This document shows positions 1-8,220 of a DNA stretch of 64,000 nucleotides, piece by piece. Numbering within the stretch: position 1 is the first letter of the stretch; each line of letters starts with the position of its first letter. The DNA lies in assembly GCF_003119115.1 (NCBI RefSeq), contig NZ_CP022367.1, positions 1,353,001 to 1,417,000 of the forward strand. Direction: 5' to 3'. Source of the stretch: Azospirillum sp. TSH58 (GTDB lineage: Bacteria; Pseudomonadota; Alphaproteobacteria; Azospirillales; Azospirillaceae). The notes beneath the pieces were generated by a model. The model was given only the letters and a program-made list of their open reading frames with translations. It did not search any database and was not told the DNA's origin. The position numbers and the translations under genes were made by a program.

Positions 1-1
1 C

Positions 2-745
2 ACCGCCGTCATCGACATCCCCGTCGACGCCATGGTGGAGCGTGAGCCGCTGACCGTGCTGTGCTCGCAGAAGGGCTGGATTCGCGCGGTGCGCGGCCAT
101 CTGACCGACGCCGAGCGCCTCGACGTCAAATACAAGGAAGGCGACAAGGAAGGCTTCTGGGTCCATTGCGAGACCACCGACAAGCTCCTCGTCTTCGGCA
201 CGAACGGGAAGTTCTACACCTTGTCCGCCGACAAGCTGCCGCGCGGGCGCGGCTTCGGGGAGCCGGTGCGGCTGATGATCGACCTCGGCAACGAGGCGGA
301 CATCATCACCCTGTTCAAGCACCAGCCCGACCGCCGCCTGCTGGTCGCGTCGGAGGACGGGCGCGGCTTCCAGGTCGAGGAGAACGAGGTCGTCGCCCAG
401 ACCCGCTCCGGCAAGCAGATCCTCAACCCCGACGACAACAAGGACGCCAAGGTCTGCATCCCGGCGGAGGGCGACCATGTCGCCGTCATCGGCAACAACC
501 GCCTGCTGCTGGTCTTCCCGCTGGAACAGGTGCCGGTGATGGCCCGCGGCAAGGGCGTGCAGCTTCAGAAGTACAAGGACGGCAGCCTGTCCGACCTCAA
601 AGTCTTCACCATCGCCGAGGGGCTGAGCTGGAAGCACGGCGAGCGGCAGTTCAACGTCACCAACCTGACCGGCTGGCTGGGCAACCGCGCCGGCGTGGGC
701 AAGATGCCGCCCAACGGGTTCCCCAAGGTCAACCGGTTCACCTGA
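2..745 (+). CDS. parC: DNA topoisomerase IV subunit A, C-terminal part (5' truncated by window edge)
   Basis: ParC is the DNA-cleaving subunit of topoisomerase IV, which separates linked daughter chromosomes together with ParE. Only about the last 247 residues are in the window; the frame is open from base 2 and ends at TGA 743-745. What is visible is the C-terminal beta-pinwheel DNA-wrapping region, with blade-like segments such as QKGWIRAVRGH, GKFYTLSADKLPRGRGFGEP and GDHVAVIGNNRLLLVF. The catalytic tyrosine lies upstream of the window. The GyrA-box pattern (QRRGG..G) is absent and the tail ends in NGFPKVNRFT, both of which favour ParC over GyrA. A strong hairpin follows the stop. Confidence 0.88.
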   Translation, partial: TAVIDIPVDAMVEREPLTVLCSQKGWIRAVRGHLTDAERLDVKYKEGDKEGFWVHCETTDKLLVFGTNGKFYTLSADKLPRGRGFGEPVRLMIDLGNEADIITLFKHQPDRRLLVASEDGRGFQVEENEVVAQTRSGKQILNPDDNKDAKVCIPAEGDHVAVIGNNRLLLVFPLEQVPVMARGKGVQLQKYKDGSLSDLKVFTIAEGLSWKHGERQFNVTNLTGWLGNRAGVGKMPPNGFPKVNRFT

Positions 746-1205
746 GCCGCCATTACCTAACGTTGCACGCAAACGGGGGGCTTTCGGCCCCCCCGTTTCA
801 CTTTTGGCGGAATTTCCGACGGAAAATTCCCGAATTGGTAGGGCCGAGCCATGCTCGGACTTGAAGTCTGCCCCGCGATTCCGGCATAGTCATCCTATCA
901 AAACGAACTCGGTACCGTCGGCCGAAGCGGTGCCCCGAACGGGGGCATCAGGGCCGGAGGAACACCGGGCGATAGGGGAGGCACGCGCATGGTCACCACA
1001 GATCCGTGTGAAGGCACAGCGGCGGCACGGGGGCCCATCGGCTCCGGCAGTCCCGGTCCGTGACCCGCACGGTGACGTCGATCCGGCGTTGCCAGACAAC
1101 TTCCACAAAACAACAGCCTTTCGGTTCGCACGCCGCGCCCCCTGTCCGGGGGCCGGAACGGCGGTGTGCACCCGCGCCGGGACGAGAGGACCCAAGGAGA
1201 CCGCC
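746..1205. other. gene-free stretch between parC and the TRAP binding-protein gene
   Basis: After the parC hairpin there is no reading frame with coding character. One frame runs in from 804 continuous with the binding protein, but it is low-complexity and lacks a ribosome site. A small hairpin (CCGAGC, 3-nt loop, GCTCGG) lies at 844-858. The stretch presumably holds the promoter of the downstream gene, but I cannot place a convincing -35/-10 pair. Confidence 0.5.
771..798 (+). terminator. intrinsic-type hairpin after parC
   Basis: A perfect 10-bp inverted repeat (AAACGGGGGG and CCCCCCGTTT) encloses an 8-nt loop 25 bp after the parC stop. The downstream tract is only weakly T-rich (CACTTTTGG), so termination efficiency is uncertain. 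Confidence 0.7.
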
Positions 1206-2303
1206 ATGAAACGCCGTACCTTCATCACCAGCGCCGGTGTCGGTGTCGCCGCCAGCACGCTGGCCGCGCCCGCCATCGCGCAGAGCAACCCCGAGATCAA
1301 GTGGCGCTGCGCGTCGAGCTTTCCCAAGAGCCTTGACACCATCTACGGCGGGGCCGAGCGGGTGGCCAAGCGCGTCGCCGAGATGACCGAGGGCAAGTTC
1401 CAGATCCGCACCTTCGCCAGCGGCGAGATCGTTCCCGGCCTGCAGGTGCTGGACGCCGTGAAGGACGGCACCGTGGAGTGCGGCCACACCGTCTCCTACT
1501 ATTACGTGGGCAAGGACCCGACCTTCGCCTTCGACGCGGCGATGCCCTTCGGCCTGAACGCGCGCCAGCAGAACGCCTGGATGACCCACGGCGGCGGCAT
1601 GGAGCTGATGCGCGAGTTCTTCAAGGGCTACAACATCGTCCAGTTCGCGGCGGGCAACACCGGCACCCAGATGGGCGGCTGGTTCCGCAACGAGCTGAAG
1701 ACCGTCGATGACCTGAAGGGCCTGAAGTTCCGCATCGGCGGCTACGCCGGCACCATCCTGCAGCGCCTGGGCGTCGTGCCGCAGCAGATCGCCGGCGGCG
1801 ACATCTATCCGGCGCTGGAGAAGGGCACCATCGACGCGGCGGAGTGGGTCGGTCCCTACGACGACGAGAAGCTCGGCTTCAACAAGGTCGCCAAGTACTA
1901 CTACTACCCCGGCTGGTGGGAAGGCGGCCCGCAGGTGTCCTTCCTCGTCAGCCTGCCGCAGTGGGAGCAGCTTCCCAAGCATTATCAGGCAATTCTGGAG
2001 GCGGCCTGCGCCGACGCGACCGCCGACATGGTCGGCAAGTACGACGTGGTGAACATGCACGCGCTGAAGCGTCTGGTCGGCGCCGGCACGGTGTTGAAGC
2101 CCTATCCGCGCGACATCCTGCAGGCCTGCTATCAGGCGACCTTCGACGTCTACGAGGAGGAGGCCGCGAAGAACGAGAAGTTCCGCAAGGTCTACGAGCA
2201 GTGGCGCAAGTTCCGCGACGAGGAATACCTGTGGTTCCGCGTCGCCGAGAACACCTTCGACAATTTCGTCTATTCGGCGCCGACGCCGAAAAAGAAGTCC
2301 TGA
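1206..2303 (+). CDS. takP: TRAP transporter solute-binding protein, TakP-like (2-oxo acid type)
   Basis: Periplasmic DctP-family binding protein of 365 residues, the same length as Rhodobacter sphaeroides TakP, the sodium-dependent 2-oxo acid receptor. Close resemblance by memory runs through SSFPKSLDTI, GGDIYPALEKGTIDA, EWVGPYDDEKLGF and YYYYPGWWEGGP. The N-terminus MKRRTFITSAGVGVAAS with an APAIAQ cleavage site is a twin-arginine-type signal peptide. The ATG at 1206 is chosen because AAGGAGA precedes it at about 1194-1200; the frame upstream lacks coding character. The permease genes lie tail-to-tail on the other strand. Pyruvate-like 2-oxo acids are the likely ligands by homology; C4-dicarboxylates are the alternative. 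Confidence 0.88.
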   Translation: MKRRTFITSAGVGVAASTLAAPAIAQSNPEIKWRCASSFPKSLDTIYGGAERVAKRVAEMTEGKFQIRTFASGEIVPGLQVLDAVKDGTVECGHTVSYYYVGKDPTFAFDAAMPFGLNARQQNAWMTHGGGMELMREFFKGYNIVQFAAGNTGTQMGGWFRNELKTVDDLKGLKFRIGGYAGTILQRLGVVPQQIAGGDIYPALEKGTIDAAEWVGPYDDEKLGFNKVAKYYYYPGWWEGGPQVSFLVSLPQWEQLPKHYQAILEAACADATADMVGKYDVVNMHALKRLVGAGTVLKPYPRDILQACYQATFDVYEEEAAKNEKFRKVYEQWRKFRDEEYLWFRVAENTFDNFVYSAPTPKKKS

Positions 2304-2316
2304 CAAAGCCGGACAC

Positions 2317-2348
2317 GAAAAAGCCCCGCGGAAGCGGGGCTTTTTTTG
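2317..2348 (+). terminator. intrinsic terminator after takP
   Basis: GCCCCGC (2323-2329) pairs with GCGGGGC (2334-2340) over a GGAA tetraloop, flanked by an A-run upstream and seven T downstream. It ends the takP transcript and may also act for the convergent dctM transcript. Confidence 0.88.
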
Positions 2349-2380
2349 TTGCCGATGATCCGGCTGTTGTCCGATCCAGG

Positions 2381-2407
2381 CTCCTCCCCCGCCGGGCGGG
2401 GGAGGAG
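2381..2407 (-). terminator. perfect 13-bp palindromic hairpin downstream of dctM
   Basis: CTCCTCCCCCGCC and GGCGGGGGAGGAG form perfect 13-bp arms with a one-base centre, just past the dctM stop on the minus strand. There is no T-tract, so it may be a REP-like 3' stabiliser rather than a true terminator. Confidence 0.5.
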
Positions 2408-2418
2408 GGAAGGACCGG

Positions 2419-3930
2419 TCACTTGCCCTGCAACTGCTTCATGAGGTCGGCGTTGGGGTCCTCGGCGGGCTGTTCCGGCGCGCCGAACGGCGGCGGCGGT
2501 TCGCCCGAGTCGAAGGCCGGGATCTCGATCTTCACATTGTCCAGATCGATCGGCTCGCCGCGGTCCAGGCCGGAGAAGACCATCTCCGGGAACATGATGA
2601 CCAGCGCCACCATGATCAGCTGGATGCAGACGAACGGCACGGCGCCCCAGTAGATCTGGCCGGTGGTGATCTTCTTGATGATCTTCCCGGTGATCTTGTC
2701 CTTGTAATCTTCCCGTGGAGCGACGCTGCGCAGGAAGAACAGGGCGAAGCCGAAGGGCGGATGCATGAAGGAGGTCTGCATGTTGACGCCCAGCAGGACG
2801 CCGAACCAGATCAGGTCGATGCCCAGCTTCTCCGCGACCGGGGCGAGCAGCGGCACGATGATGAAGGCCAGCTCGAAGAAGTCGAGGAAGAAGGCGAGCA
2901 GGAAGACCATGATGTTGACGACGATCAGGAAGCCCAGTTCGCCGCCCGGCAGGCCGGTCAGCAGATGCTCCACCCACAGGTCGCCGTTCACGGCGCGGAA
3001 CACCAGACCGAAGACCGTCGAGCCGATCAGGATGAAGATGACGAAGGAGGACAGCTTCGCCGTCGTGTCCATCGCCTGACGCATCAGCGACCAGCTCAGC
3101 TGCCGCTTGATGAGCGCCAGGATCATGGCGCCCATGGCCCCCATGGCGCCGCCTTCCGTCGGCGTCGCGATGCCGAGGAAGATGGTGCCCAGCACCAAGA
3201 AGATCAGGACCAGCGGCGGCACCAGCGAGGTCAGCACCCGGAACAGGAGCTGGAAGCCGCGCAGGGAGCGGGCCTCCGGCGGCAGGGCCGGAGCGAACTC
3301 GGGGCGGACGATGCTGACGACCAGGATGTAGCCGGCGTAGAGGCCGGTCAGCACCAGGCCGGGGACCAGGGCGCCGGCGTACATGTCGCCGACCGAGCGG
3401 CCGAGCTGGTCGGCCAGGATGATCAGCACCAGGGACGGCGGGATGATCTGGGCCAGCGTGCCCGACGCCGCGATGACGCCCGACGCCAGCCGCCGGTCAT
3501 AGCCGTAGCGCAGCATGATCGGCAGCGAGATCAGGCCCATCGAGATGACCGACGCCGCGACCACGCCGGTCGTGGCGGCGAGCAGCGCGCCGACGAAGAT
3601 CACCGCGTAGGCCAAGCCGCCGCGCAGCGGACCGAAGAGCTGCCCGACCGTGTCGAGCAGATCCTCGGCCATGCCGGATCGTTCGAGGATCAGGCCCATG
3701 AAGGTGAAGAAGGGAATGGCCAGCAGCGTGTCGTTGCGCATGATGCCGAAGACGCGCTCCGGCAGCGCCTGGAACAGCGCCGGGGTCAGCAGACCCAGCT
3801 CGATGCCGATCAGACCGAAGAGGAGGCCGTTCGCGGCGAGCGCGAAGGCGACCGGGAAACCCATCAAGAGGAAAAGAACAAGCGCCGCGAACATCAGCGG
3901 CGCCATGTTCTCAATGAGGAAGGCGGCCAT
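2419..3930 (-). CDS. dctM: TRAP transporter large permease subunit (DctM family)
   Basis: Twelve-helix integral membrane subunit that carries the sodium-coupled transport path of a tripartite ATP-independent periplasmic transporter; 503 residues. DctM hallmarks are seen: an N-terminal helix LMFAALVLFLLMGFPVAFAL, TPFF-like FFTFMGLILERSG, the GTLAQIIPPSLVLIILAD loop, and FLGIATPTEGGAMGAMGA. The C-terminal 60 residues are a proline- and acid-rich cytoplasmic tail (GEPPPPFGAPEQP). It starts at ATG 3930, 20 bp after the dctQ stop, so the two form an operon. It is convergent with takP, whose product is the likely partner. Confidence 0.9.
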   Translation of the reverse strand: MAAFLIENMAPLMFAALVLFLLMGFPVAFALAANGLLFGLIGIELGLLTPALFQALPERVFGIMRNDTLLAIPFFTFMGLILERSGMAEDLLDTVGQLFGPLRGGLAYAVIFVGALLAATTGVVAASVISMGLISLPIMLRYGYDRRLASGVIAASGTLAQIIPPSLVLIILADQLGRSVGDMYAGALVPGLVLTGLYAGYILVVSIVRPEFAPALPPEARSLRGFQLLFRVLTSLVPPLVLIFLVLGTIFLGIATPTEGGAMGAMGAMILALIKRQLSWSLMRQAMDTTAKLSSFVIFILIGSTVFGLVFRAVNGDLWVEHLLTGLPGGELGFLIVVNIMVFLLAFFLDFFELAFIIVPLLAPVAEKLGIDLIWFGVLLGVNMQTSFMHPPFGFALFFLRSVAPREDYKDKITGKIIKKITTGQIYWGAVPFVCIQLIMVALVIMFPEMVFSGLDRGEPIDLDNVKIEIPAFDSGEPPPPFGAPEQPAEDPNADLMKQLQGK

Positions 3931-3950
3931 CGTGTGTGGTTCCCGGTCTC

Positions 3951-4490
3951 TTAGGAGTGGCTGTGCATCTTCTCGCCGGGCTGGTCAGTGAGACCGGCCA
4001 GGAAGGCGATGCGTTTGATCAGCTCGGACACCGCCTGCATGGTCAGCAGGAAGAAACCGGCGGGAACCAGGATCTTGGCCGGCCAGCGGATCAGGCCACC
4101 GGCGTCGCTCGACATTTCCTTGGTGATGAAGCTGTCCCAGAACATCGGCCAGGAGAGCCACATGATCAGGATGGCCATCGGGAACAGGAAGAAGAGGATC
4201 CCGAAGATGTCCACCATGCATTGGACGCGCCTTGAAAAGCGGCCGAGCACGATGTCGATGCGGATGTGTTCGTTGCGCAGGAACGTGTAGCCCGAGCACA
4301 ACAGGAAAATCGCGGAGAACAGGTACCATTGCAGCTCAAGCCAGGCGTTGGAGCTGTAATGGAGGCTGTAGCGGATGGTCGCGTTGCCGGCGCTGACAAT
4401 CACGGCGACCAGCACCAGCCAATAAACGAGTTTGCCGACGCCGTCGTTGACAGCATCGATCAGCCCGCTGATTCGGAGCAGGAACCTCAA
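3951..4490 (-). CDS. dctQ: TRAP transporter small permease subunit (DctQ family)
   Basis: Four-helix membrane protein of 179 residues that pairs with DctM. The DctQ pattern is visible: hydrophobic helices at about 18-40, 52-72, 96-117 and 135-160, with ELQWYLFSAIFLLCSGYTFLRNEHIRIDI spread over helices 2 and 3. The start is TTG at 4490: a good GGGAGG ribosome site lies 8 nt upstream, and no in-frame ATG fits. A short palindrome about 100 bp upstream may be an operator. Substrate is inferred only from the neighbouring TakP-like protein. Confidence 0.87.
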   Translation of the reverse strand: MRFLLRISGLIDAVNDGVGKLVYWLVLVAVIVSAGNATIRYSLHYSSNAWLELQWYLFSAIFLLCSGYTFLRNEHIRIDIVLGRFSRRVQCMVDIFGILFFLFPMAILIMWLSWPMFWDSFITKEMSSDAGGLIRWPAKILVPAGFFLLTMQAVSELIKRIAFLAGLTDQPGEKMHSHS

Positions 4491-4590
4491 CGGAGAGCCT
4501 CCCTGTTGGTTTGGAACGGGTGTATCCCCGTCCGTTCCTTTTGTTGCCCTGTGAACGGTGGCGCTGGGCGCCTGTTCAATCTTTTATGGT

Positions 4591-4606
4591 AACACCATGG
4601 GGTGTT
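4591..4606. promoter_or_regulatory. candidate operator upstream of dctQM
   Basis: AACACC and GGTGTT form 6-bp inverted arms around ATGG, in an AT-richer patch about 100 bp before the dctQ start. No regulator gene is adjacent, so the binding protein is unknown. Confidence 0.35.
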
Positions 4607-4714
4607 TGCTGCGGCAATATTCCGCAGGAGGCCCCGGCAGCGCAAGAGCTTGAAAGCCTTTATACGTGATTGCCCCAATAGTCTCCGATCATGGGCAATC
4701 CGGCCAGCGGCCCG

Positions 4715-5455
4715 TCAGTCTTCCGGATCGTTCGGCAGGCGGAACCAGCCGTCGCGGCCCAGCGCCTCCAGGGGGCGGAACTTGGCCTTGTAGGCCATCT
4801 TGCGGCTCTGGGCGATCCAATAGCCGAGATAGACGTAGGGCAACCCGTCCGCCTGGGCGCGCTCCAGCAGGCTGAGGATCATGAAGCTGCCCAGGCTGCG
4901 GCGGTCCTGGCGCGGGTCGTAGAAGCTGTAGACCGCGGAATAGCCGTCGGTCAGCCGGTCGGTCAGCATGCAGCCGACCAGCCGTCCCTCGGCGTCGCGG
5001 GCCTCGAACAGGCTGGTGTCGGCCCGCCCCTCGTCGATCATGGCGGCGAAATCGGCCATCGCCATGCGCGCCATGTCGGATTCGCCGTGGCGGGAATTCT
5101 GGTAGAGCGAGAACAGCCGGTACTGCTCGGTCGTGGCGGCGGCGGGCGCCTCCGCCAGGGTCAGGTCGCCGTTGGCCCGGCGGACGCGCTTCTGCGACCG
5201 GGTGGGGACGAAGGACCCCACCGGAATGCGGACGGGGACGCAGGCCTGGCAGTTCGGGCAGACCGGCCGGTAGACGATGTCGTGGCTGCGCCGGAAGCCG
5301 GCGCGCGACAGGGTGGAATTGACCTCCGCCGAATAGGGTCCCAACAGCCGGGTGAACAGCTTGCGCTCCACCCGTCCCGGCAGATAGGGGCAGGGCATCG
5401 GCCCGGACCGGAAGAACTGCTGGAGCGGGCGGAGTTGCGGCTGGATGACCGACAT
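4715..5455 (-). CDS. bpt: aspartate/glutamate leucyltransferase (Bpt, ATE family)
   Basis: Transfers leucine from Leu-tRNA to proteins with N-terminal Asp or Glu, marking them for ClpS/ClpAP degradation (bacterial N-end rule). Family signatures are present: MPCPYLPGRVERKLFTRL near the N-terminus, the cysteine pair CPNCQACVPVRIPV, the acetyltransferase-like core LFSLYQNSRHGE and DPRQDRRSLGSFMI, and GYWIAQSRKMAYKAKFRPLE. The ATG at 5455 gives 246 residues, close to the usual length. A TTG at 5542 would add 29 low-complexity residues without a ribosome site. The next gene upstream ends 93 bp away. Confidence 0.9.
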   Translation of the reverse strand: MSVIQPQLRPLQQFFRSGPMPCPYLPGRVERKLFTRLLGPYSAEVNSTLSRAGFRRSHDIVYRPVCPNCQACVPVRIPVGSFVPTRSQKRVRRANGDLTLAEAPAAATTEQYRLFSLYQNSRHGESDMARMAMADFAAMIDEGRADTSLFEARDAEGRLVGCMLTDRLTDGYSAVYSFYDPRQDRRSLGSFMILSLLERAQADGLPYVYLGYWIAQSRKMAYKAKFRPLEALGRDGWFRLPNDPED

Positions 5456-5548
5456 CGGGCTGGCTGACTTCTGAATCACCGGCCCGAAGGTCGGCTGTTG
5501 GGGTTTGGCGGCTGGAGAGGATGCTGACGGAACTTGCTTCAACGGAGG

Positions 5549-6526
5549 CTATTGGGACTGGCTCTGGGTCATGGGGACGGTGTCCTGGCCGAAGAAGGCG
5601 CGTCCGATCTCGTTGGTGATTCCACAGAGCTGGGCCTGCACGCCGTCGAGATACTCGTGCAGGCCGAGCTGGATCACGTCCTCGATCGGGCGGGCCAGAA
5701 GCGCGCCGAGCAGCTCGTCCACCTTCTCCATCGCCTCACTGCCGTTGCGCAGGGTGTAACGGGACTTCAGGCGGGTCAAGAGGCCGTCGATCTGTCGCAC
5801 ACACATCACAACGGACCGCGGGAACCCCTCGTTGAACATCATGAAGCCGGCGACCGTGGTCGGCGACATGCCGCGCGGGTAGACGCGCCGGAAGGCGTGG
5901 TACCCGGCGGCGGAGCGCAGCACCGTCGTCCACTGGCTCATGTCCAGCGTGGAGCCGACCACCACGGGGGAGGGCAGCAGCGTGTGGTACTTGATGTCGA
6001 GCAGGCGGGTGGTCTGGTCCGCCCGCTCGATGTACTTGCCGAGCTGATAGAAGTACCAGCCCTGGTCGCGGTAGAAGGTGCCCTCGGTGATGCCGGTGTG
6101 GGTCTGGCACTCCTCCTTGATCCAGGTGCAGACCTTGGACAGGTTGGGCAGCGCCACGCCCTTGCCGTTCATCTCCACCAGCTTGTTGTGGAACACGTTG
6201 ATCTGCGTCCACATCTCGGTGGAGATCCACGGGCGCAGGACGCGGGCGTTCTCCCGCGCCATGCGCAGCATGGACACCAGCGAGTTCGTGTGCTGGGTGT
6301 CGAACATGTAGTAGTGGACCACCGCCTCCGCCGTGGGGCGGTCGTGGCGGCTGAAGAAGTCCTTCTCGTCGGCGTTGAGCTGGACGATGGAGAACCAGTT
6401 GGTCATCCCCCGCGTGTCGCGCGCGAAGGTCTCATGCACGTCCAGGATCCGGGCGAGATTCTCGGCGCGCTCCATGTAGCGCGCCATCCAGAAAATGCAT
6501 TCGGCGTAACGGGCCAGCAGATTCAC
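5549..6526 (-). CDS. alpha-E domain protein (DUF403)
   Basis: All-helical protein of 325 residues of the alpha-E family. Typical features: the N-terminal LLARYAECIFWMARYMERAE helix, a central LGKYIERADQTTRLLDIKYH segment, and FPRSVVMCVRQI. These proteins are encoded beside circularly permuted ATP-grasp enzymes and are predicted to help an uncharacterised peptide- or amide-forming pathway; no reaction is proven. The start is GTG 6526, overlapping the upstream stop as GTGA, so translation is probably coupled. The transglutaminase-like and proteasome-like genes often found with this pair are not in the window. Confidence 0.85.
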   Translation of the reverse strand: MNLLARYAECIFWMARYMERAENLARILDVHETFARDTRGMTNWFSIVQLNADEKDFFSRHDRPTAEAVVHYYMFDTQHTNSLVSMLRMARENARVLRPWISTEMWTQINVFHNKLVEMNGKGVALPNLSKVCTWIKEECQTHTGITEGTFYRDQGWYFYQLGKYIERADQTTRLLDIKYHTLLPSPVVVGSTLDMSQWTTVLRSAAGYHAFRRVYPRGMSPTTVAGFMMFNEGFPRSVVMCVRQIDGLLTRLKSRYTLRNGSEAMEKVDELLGALLARPIEDVIQLGLHEYLDGVQAQLCGITNEIGRAFFGQDTVPMTQSQSQ

Positions 6527-8097
6527 GACGCGCTCCCTTCCTGTGCCCCATCCTGGAGCACCCCGTCCTGGAGAACCCAGGTGTCCTTGGACCCGCCGCC
6601 CTGCGACGAGTTGACGATCAGCGTGCCCTTCTTCAGCGCCACGCGGGTCAGGCCGCCGGGCAGGACCCAGGTGTTCTTGCCCGTGATGGCGAAGGGGCGC
6701 AGATCGACGTGGCGGGGATCGATGCCGTCGTCGGTCACGGTGGGGCAGACCGACAGGTCGACCACCGGCTGGCTGATGTAGTTGGACGGATCGGCCAGCA
6801 GCTTGGCCCGGCACTCCGCCAGCTCCTCCTTGCTGGCGCGCGGGCCGATGGTGATGCCGTAACCGCCGGCCTCGCCGACCGGCTTCACCACCAGCTTGTC
6901 CAGGTTGTCCAGCGTGTAGCGCAGCGCGTCGGCCTCGCGGCAGATGCGCGTGTCCACGTTGGGGATGATCGCCTCCTGGTCCAGGTAGTATTTGATCATC
7001 CGCGGGACGTAGCAGTAGATCGCCTTGTCGTCCGCCACGCCGGTGCCGATGGCGTTGGCCAGCGCCACGTTGCCCTTGCGGTAGGCCTCCAGCAGGCCCG
7101 GCACGCCCAGCATGCTGTCCGGGTTGAAGGCCTTGGGGTCGATGAAGGCGTCGTCGATGCGGCGGTAGATCGAATCGACGCGCGCCAGACCGTTGGTGGT
7201 CTTCATGTAGACGCGGTCGTTCTCCACCACCAGATCGCGGCCCTCGACCAGCGGCACGCCCATCTCGCGCGCCAGGAAGATGTGCTCGAAATAGGCGGAG
7301 TTGTAGGAGCCGGGCGACAGCAGCACGACCTGCGGGTCGGCCACGTCCTGCGGCGCGATCTCCATCATCGCGTCGAGCAGCTTGTGCCCGTAATTGTCCA
7401 CCGGTCGGATGCCGATGTCCTGCATCAGGTCCGGGAACACGCGCTGCATCATGTGGCGGTTCTCGACCACGTAGGACACGCCGGACGGCACGCGCCCGTT
7501 GTCCTCCAGCACGCGGAAGGTCCCCTCGCGGTCGCGGACCAGATCCGTGCCCATGATGTGGATGTAGGTGTCGAACGGCACGTCCAGCCCGACCATCTGC
7601 GGCCGGAAGCAGCTGTTGCCCAGCACGAGGTCGGCGGGGATCACCCCGTCCTTCAGGATCTTCTGGTCGTGGTAGATGTCGTGGAGGAAGAGGTTCAGCG
7701 CCGTGACGCGCTGGGTGATTCCCGCCTCCAGATGCGCCCATTCCTTGGCCGAGATGACCCGGGGAATGATGTCGAAGGGAAGGATCCGGTCCACCGCGTC
7801 CTTGTTCGAGTAAACGAGGAAGGTGATGCCCAGATTGTACAGTTCACGTTCGGCGTCCTGCGACCGCCGCAACAGATCCCCGAAGTTCAGACCGGCCAGT
7901 CTCTGCCGGATCAGCGCCGAGTGCTCGGCTGGATAATCACGGCCTCCGAACAATTCGTCGTAGTAAAGGCCGGGATCGTAGTTCGTCAAAAGGTCAGTCG
8001 CCTTGCCTTCGGGTACGCTCACAGACTCCCCCGCAGCTAACGCCCTTGATTGACCGATGCCGTGTGGCAATGGTGTCTGCCGCGAAGTATGAACCAT
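6523..8097 (-). CDS. circularly permuted type 2 ATP-grasp protein
   Basis: Predicted amide ligase of 524 residues. Visible elements are the family start TNYDPGLYYDELF, the region NLFLHDIYHDQKILKDGVIP, FDTYIHIMGTDLVRD, the glycine-rich nucleotide-binding stretch VVKPVGEAGGYGITIGP, and the metal-binding-type end GTLIVNSSQGGGSKDTWVL. The substrate is unknown. ATG 8097 is preferred because AAAAGGCGA lies just upstream; a longer frame to 8157 has no ribosome site. The 3' end overlaps the alpha-E gene by 4 nt, making a two-gene operon, with bpt further downstream on the same strand. Confidence 0.88.
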   Translation of the reverse strand: MVHTSRQTPLPHGIGQSRALAAGESVSVPEGKATDLLTNYDPGLYYDELFGGRDYPAEHSALIRQRLAGLNFGDLLRRSQDAERELYNLGITFLVYSNKDAVDRILPFDIIPRVISAKEWAHLEAGITQRVTALNLFLHDIYHDQKILKDGVIPADLVLGNSCFRPQMVGLDVPFDTYIHIMGTDLVRDREGTFRVLEDNGRVPSGVSYVVENRHMMQRVFPDLMQDIGIRPVDNYGHKLLDAMMEIAPQDVADPQVVLLSPGSYNSAYFEHIFLAREMGVPLVEGRDLVVENDRVYMKTTNGLARVDSIYRRIDDAFIDPKAFNPDSMLGVPGLLEAYRKGNVALANAIGTGVADDKAIYCYVPRMIKYYLDQEAIIPNVDTRICREADALRYTLDNLDKLVVKPVGEAGGYGITIGPRASKEELAECRAKLLADPSNYISQPVVDLSVCPTVTDDGIDPRHVDLRPFAITGKNTWVLPGGLTRVALKKGTLIVNSSQGGGSKDTWVLQDGVLQDGAQEGSAS

Positions 8098-8220
8098 CGC
8101 TTCGCCTTTTGAACAGGGCAAACATTCCCCGCGTTGTGCGGCGCATCGACAAAACAAGAAGGGGTACGTTCAAAGGCAAGGAACTAACGCCTTGGTACCG
8201 GTGCCGCATCGGCTTTGGTA

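Noticed and set aside
835..900. Possible tRNA-like fold after parC (GGACTTGAAGTCTG stem)
   Set aside because: No acceptor stem or T-arm pairs correctly; only a small isolated hairpin remains.
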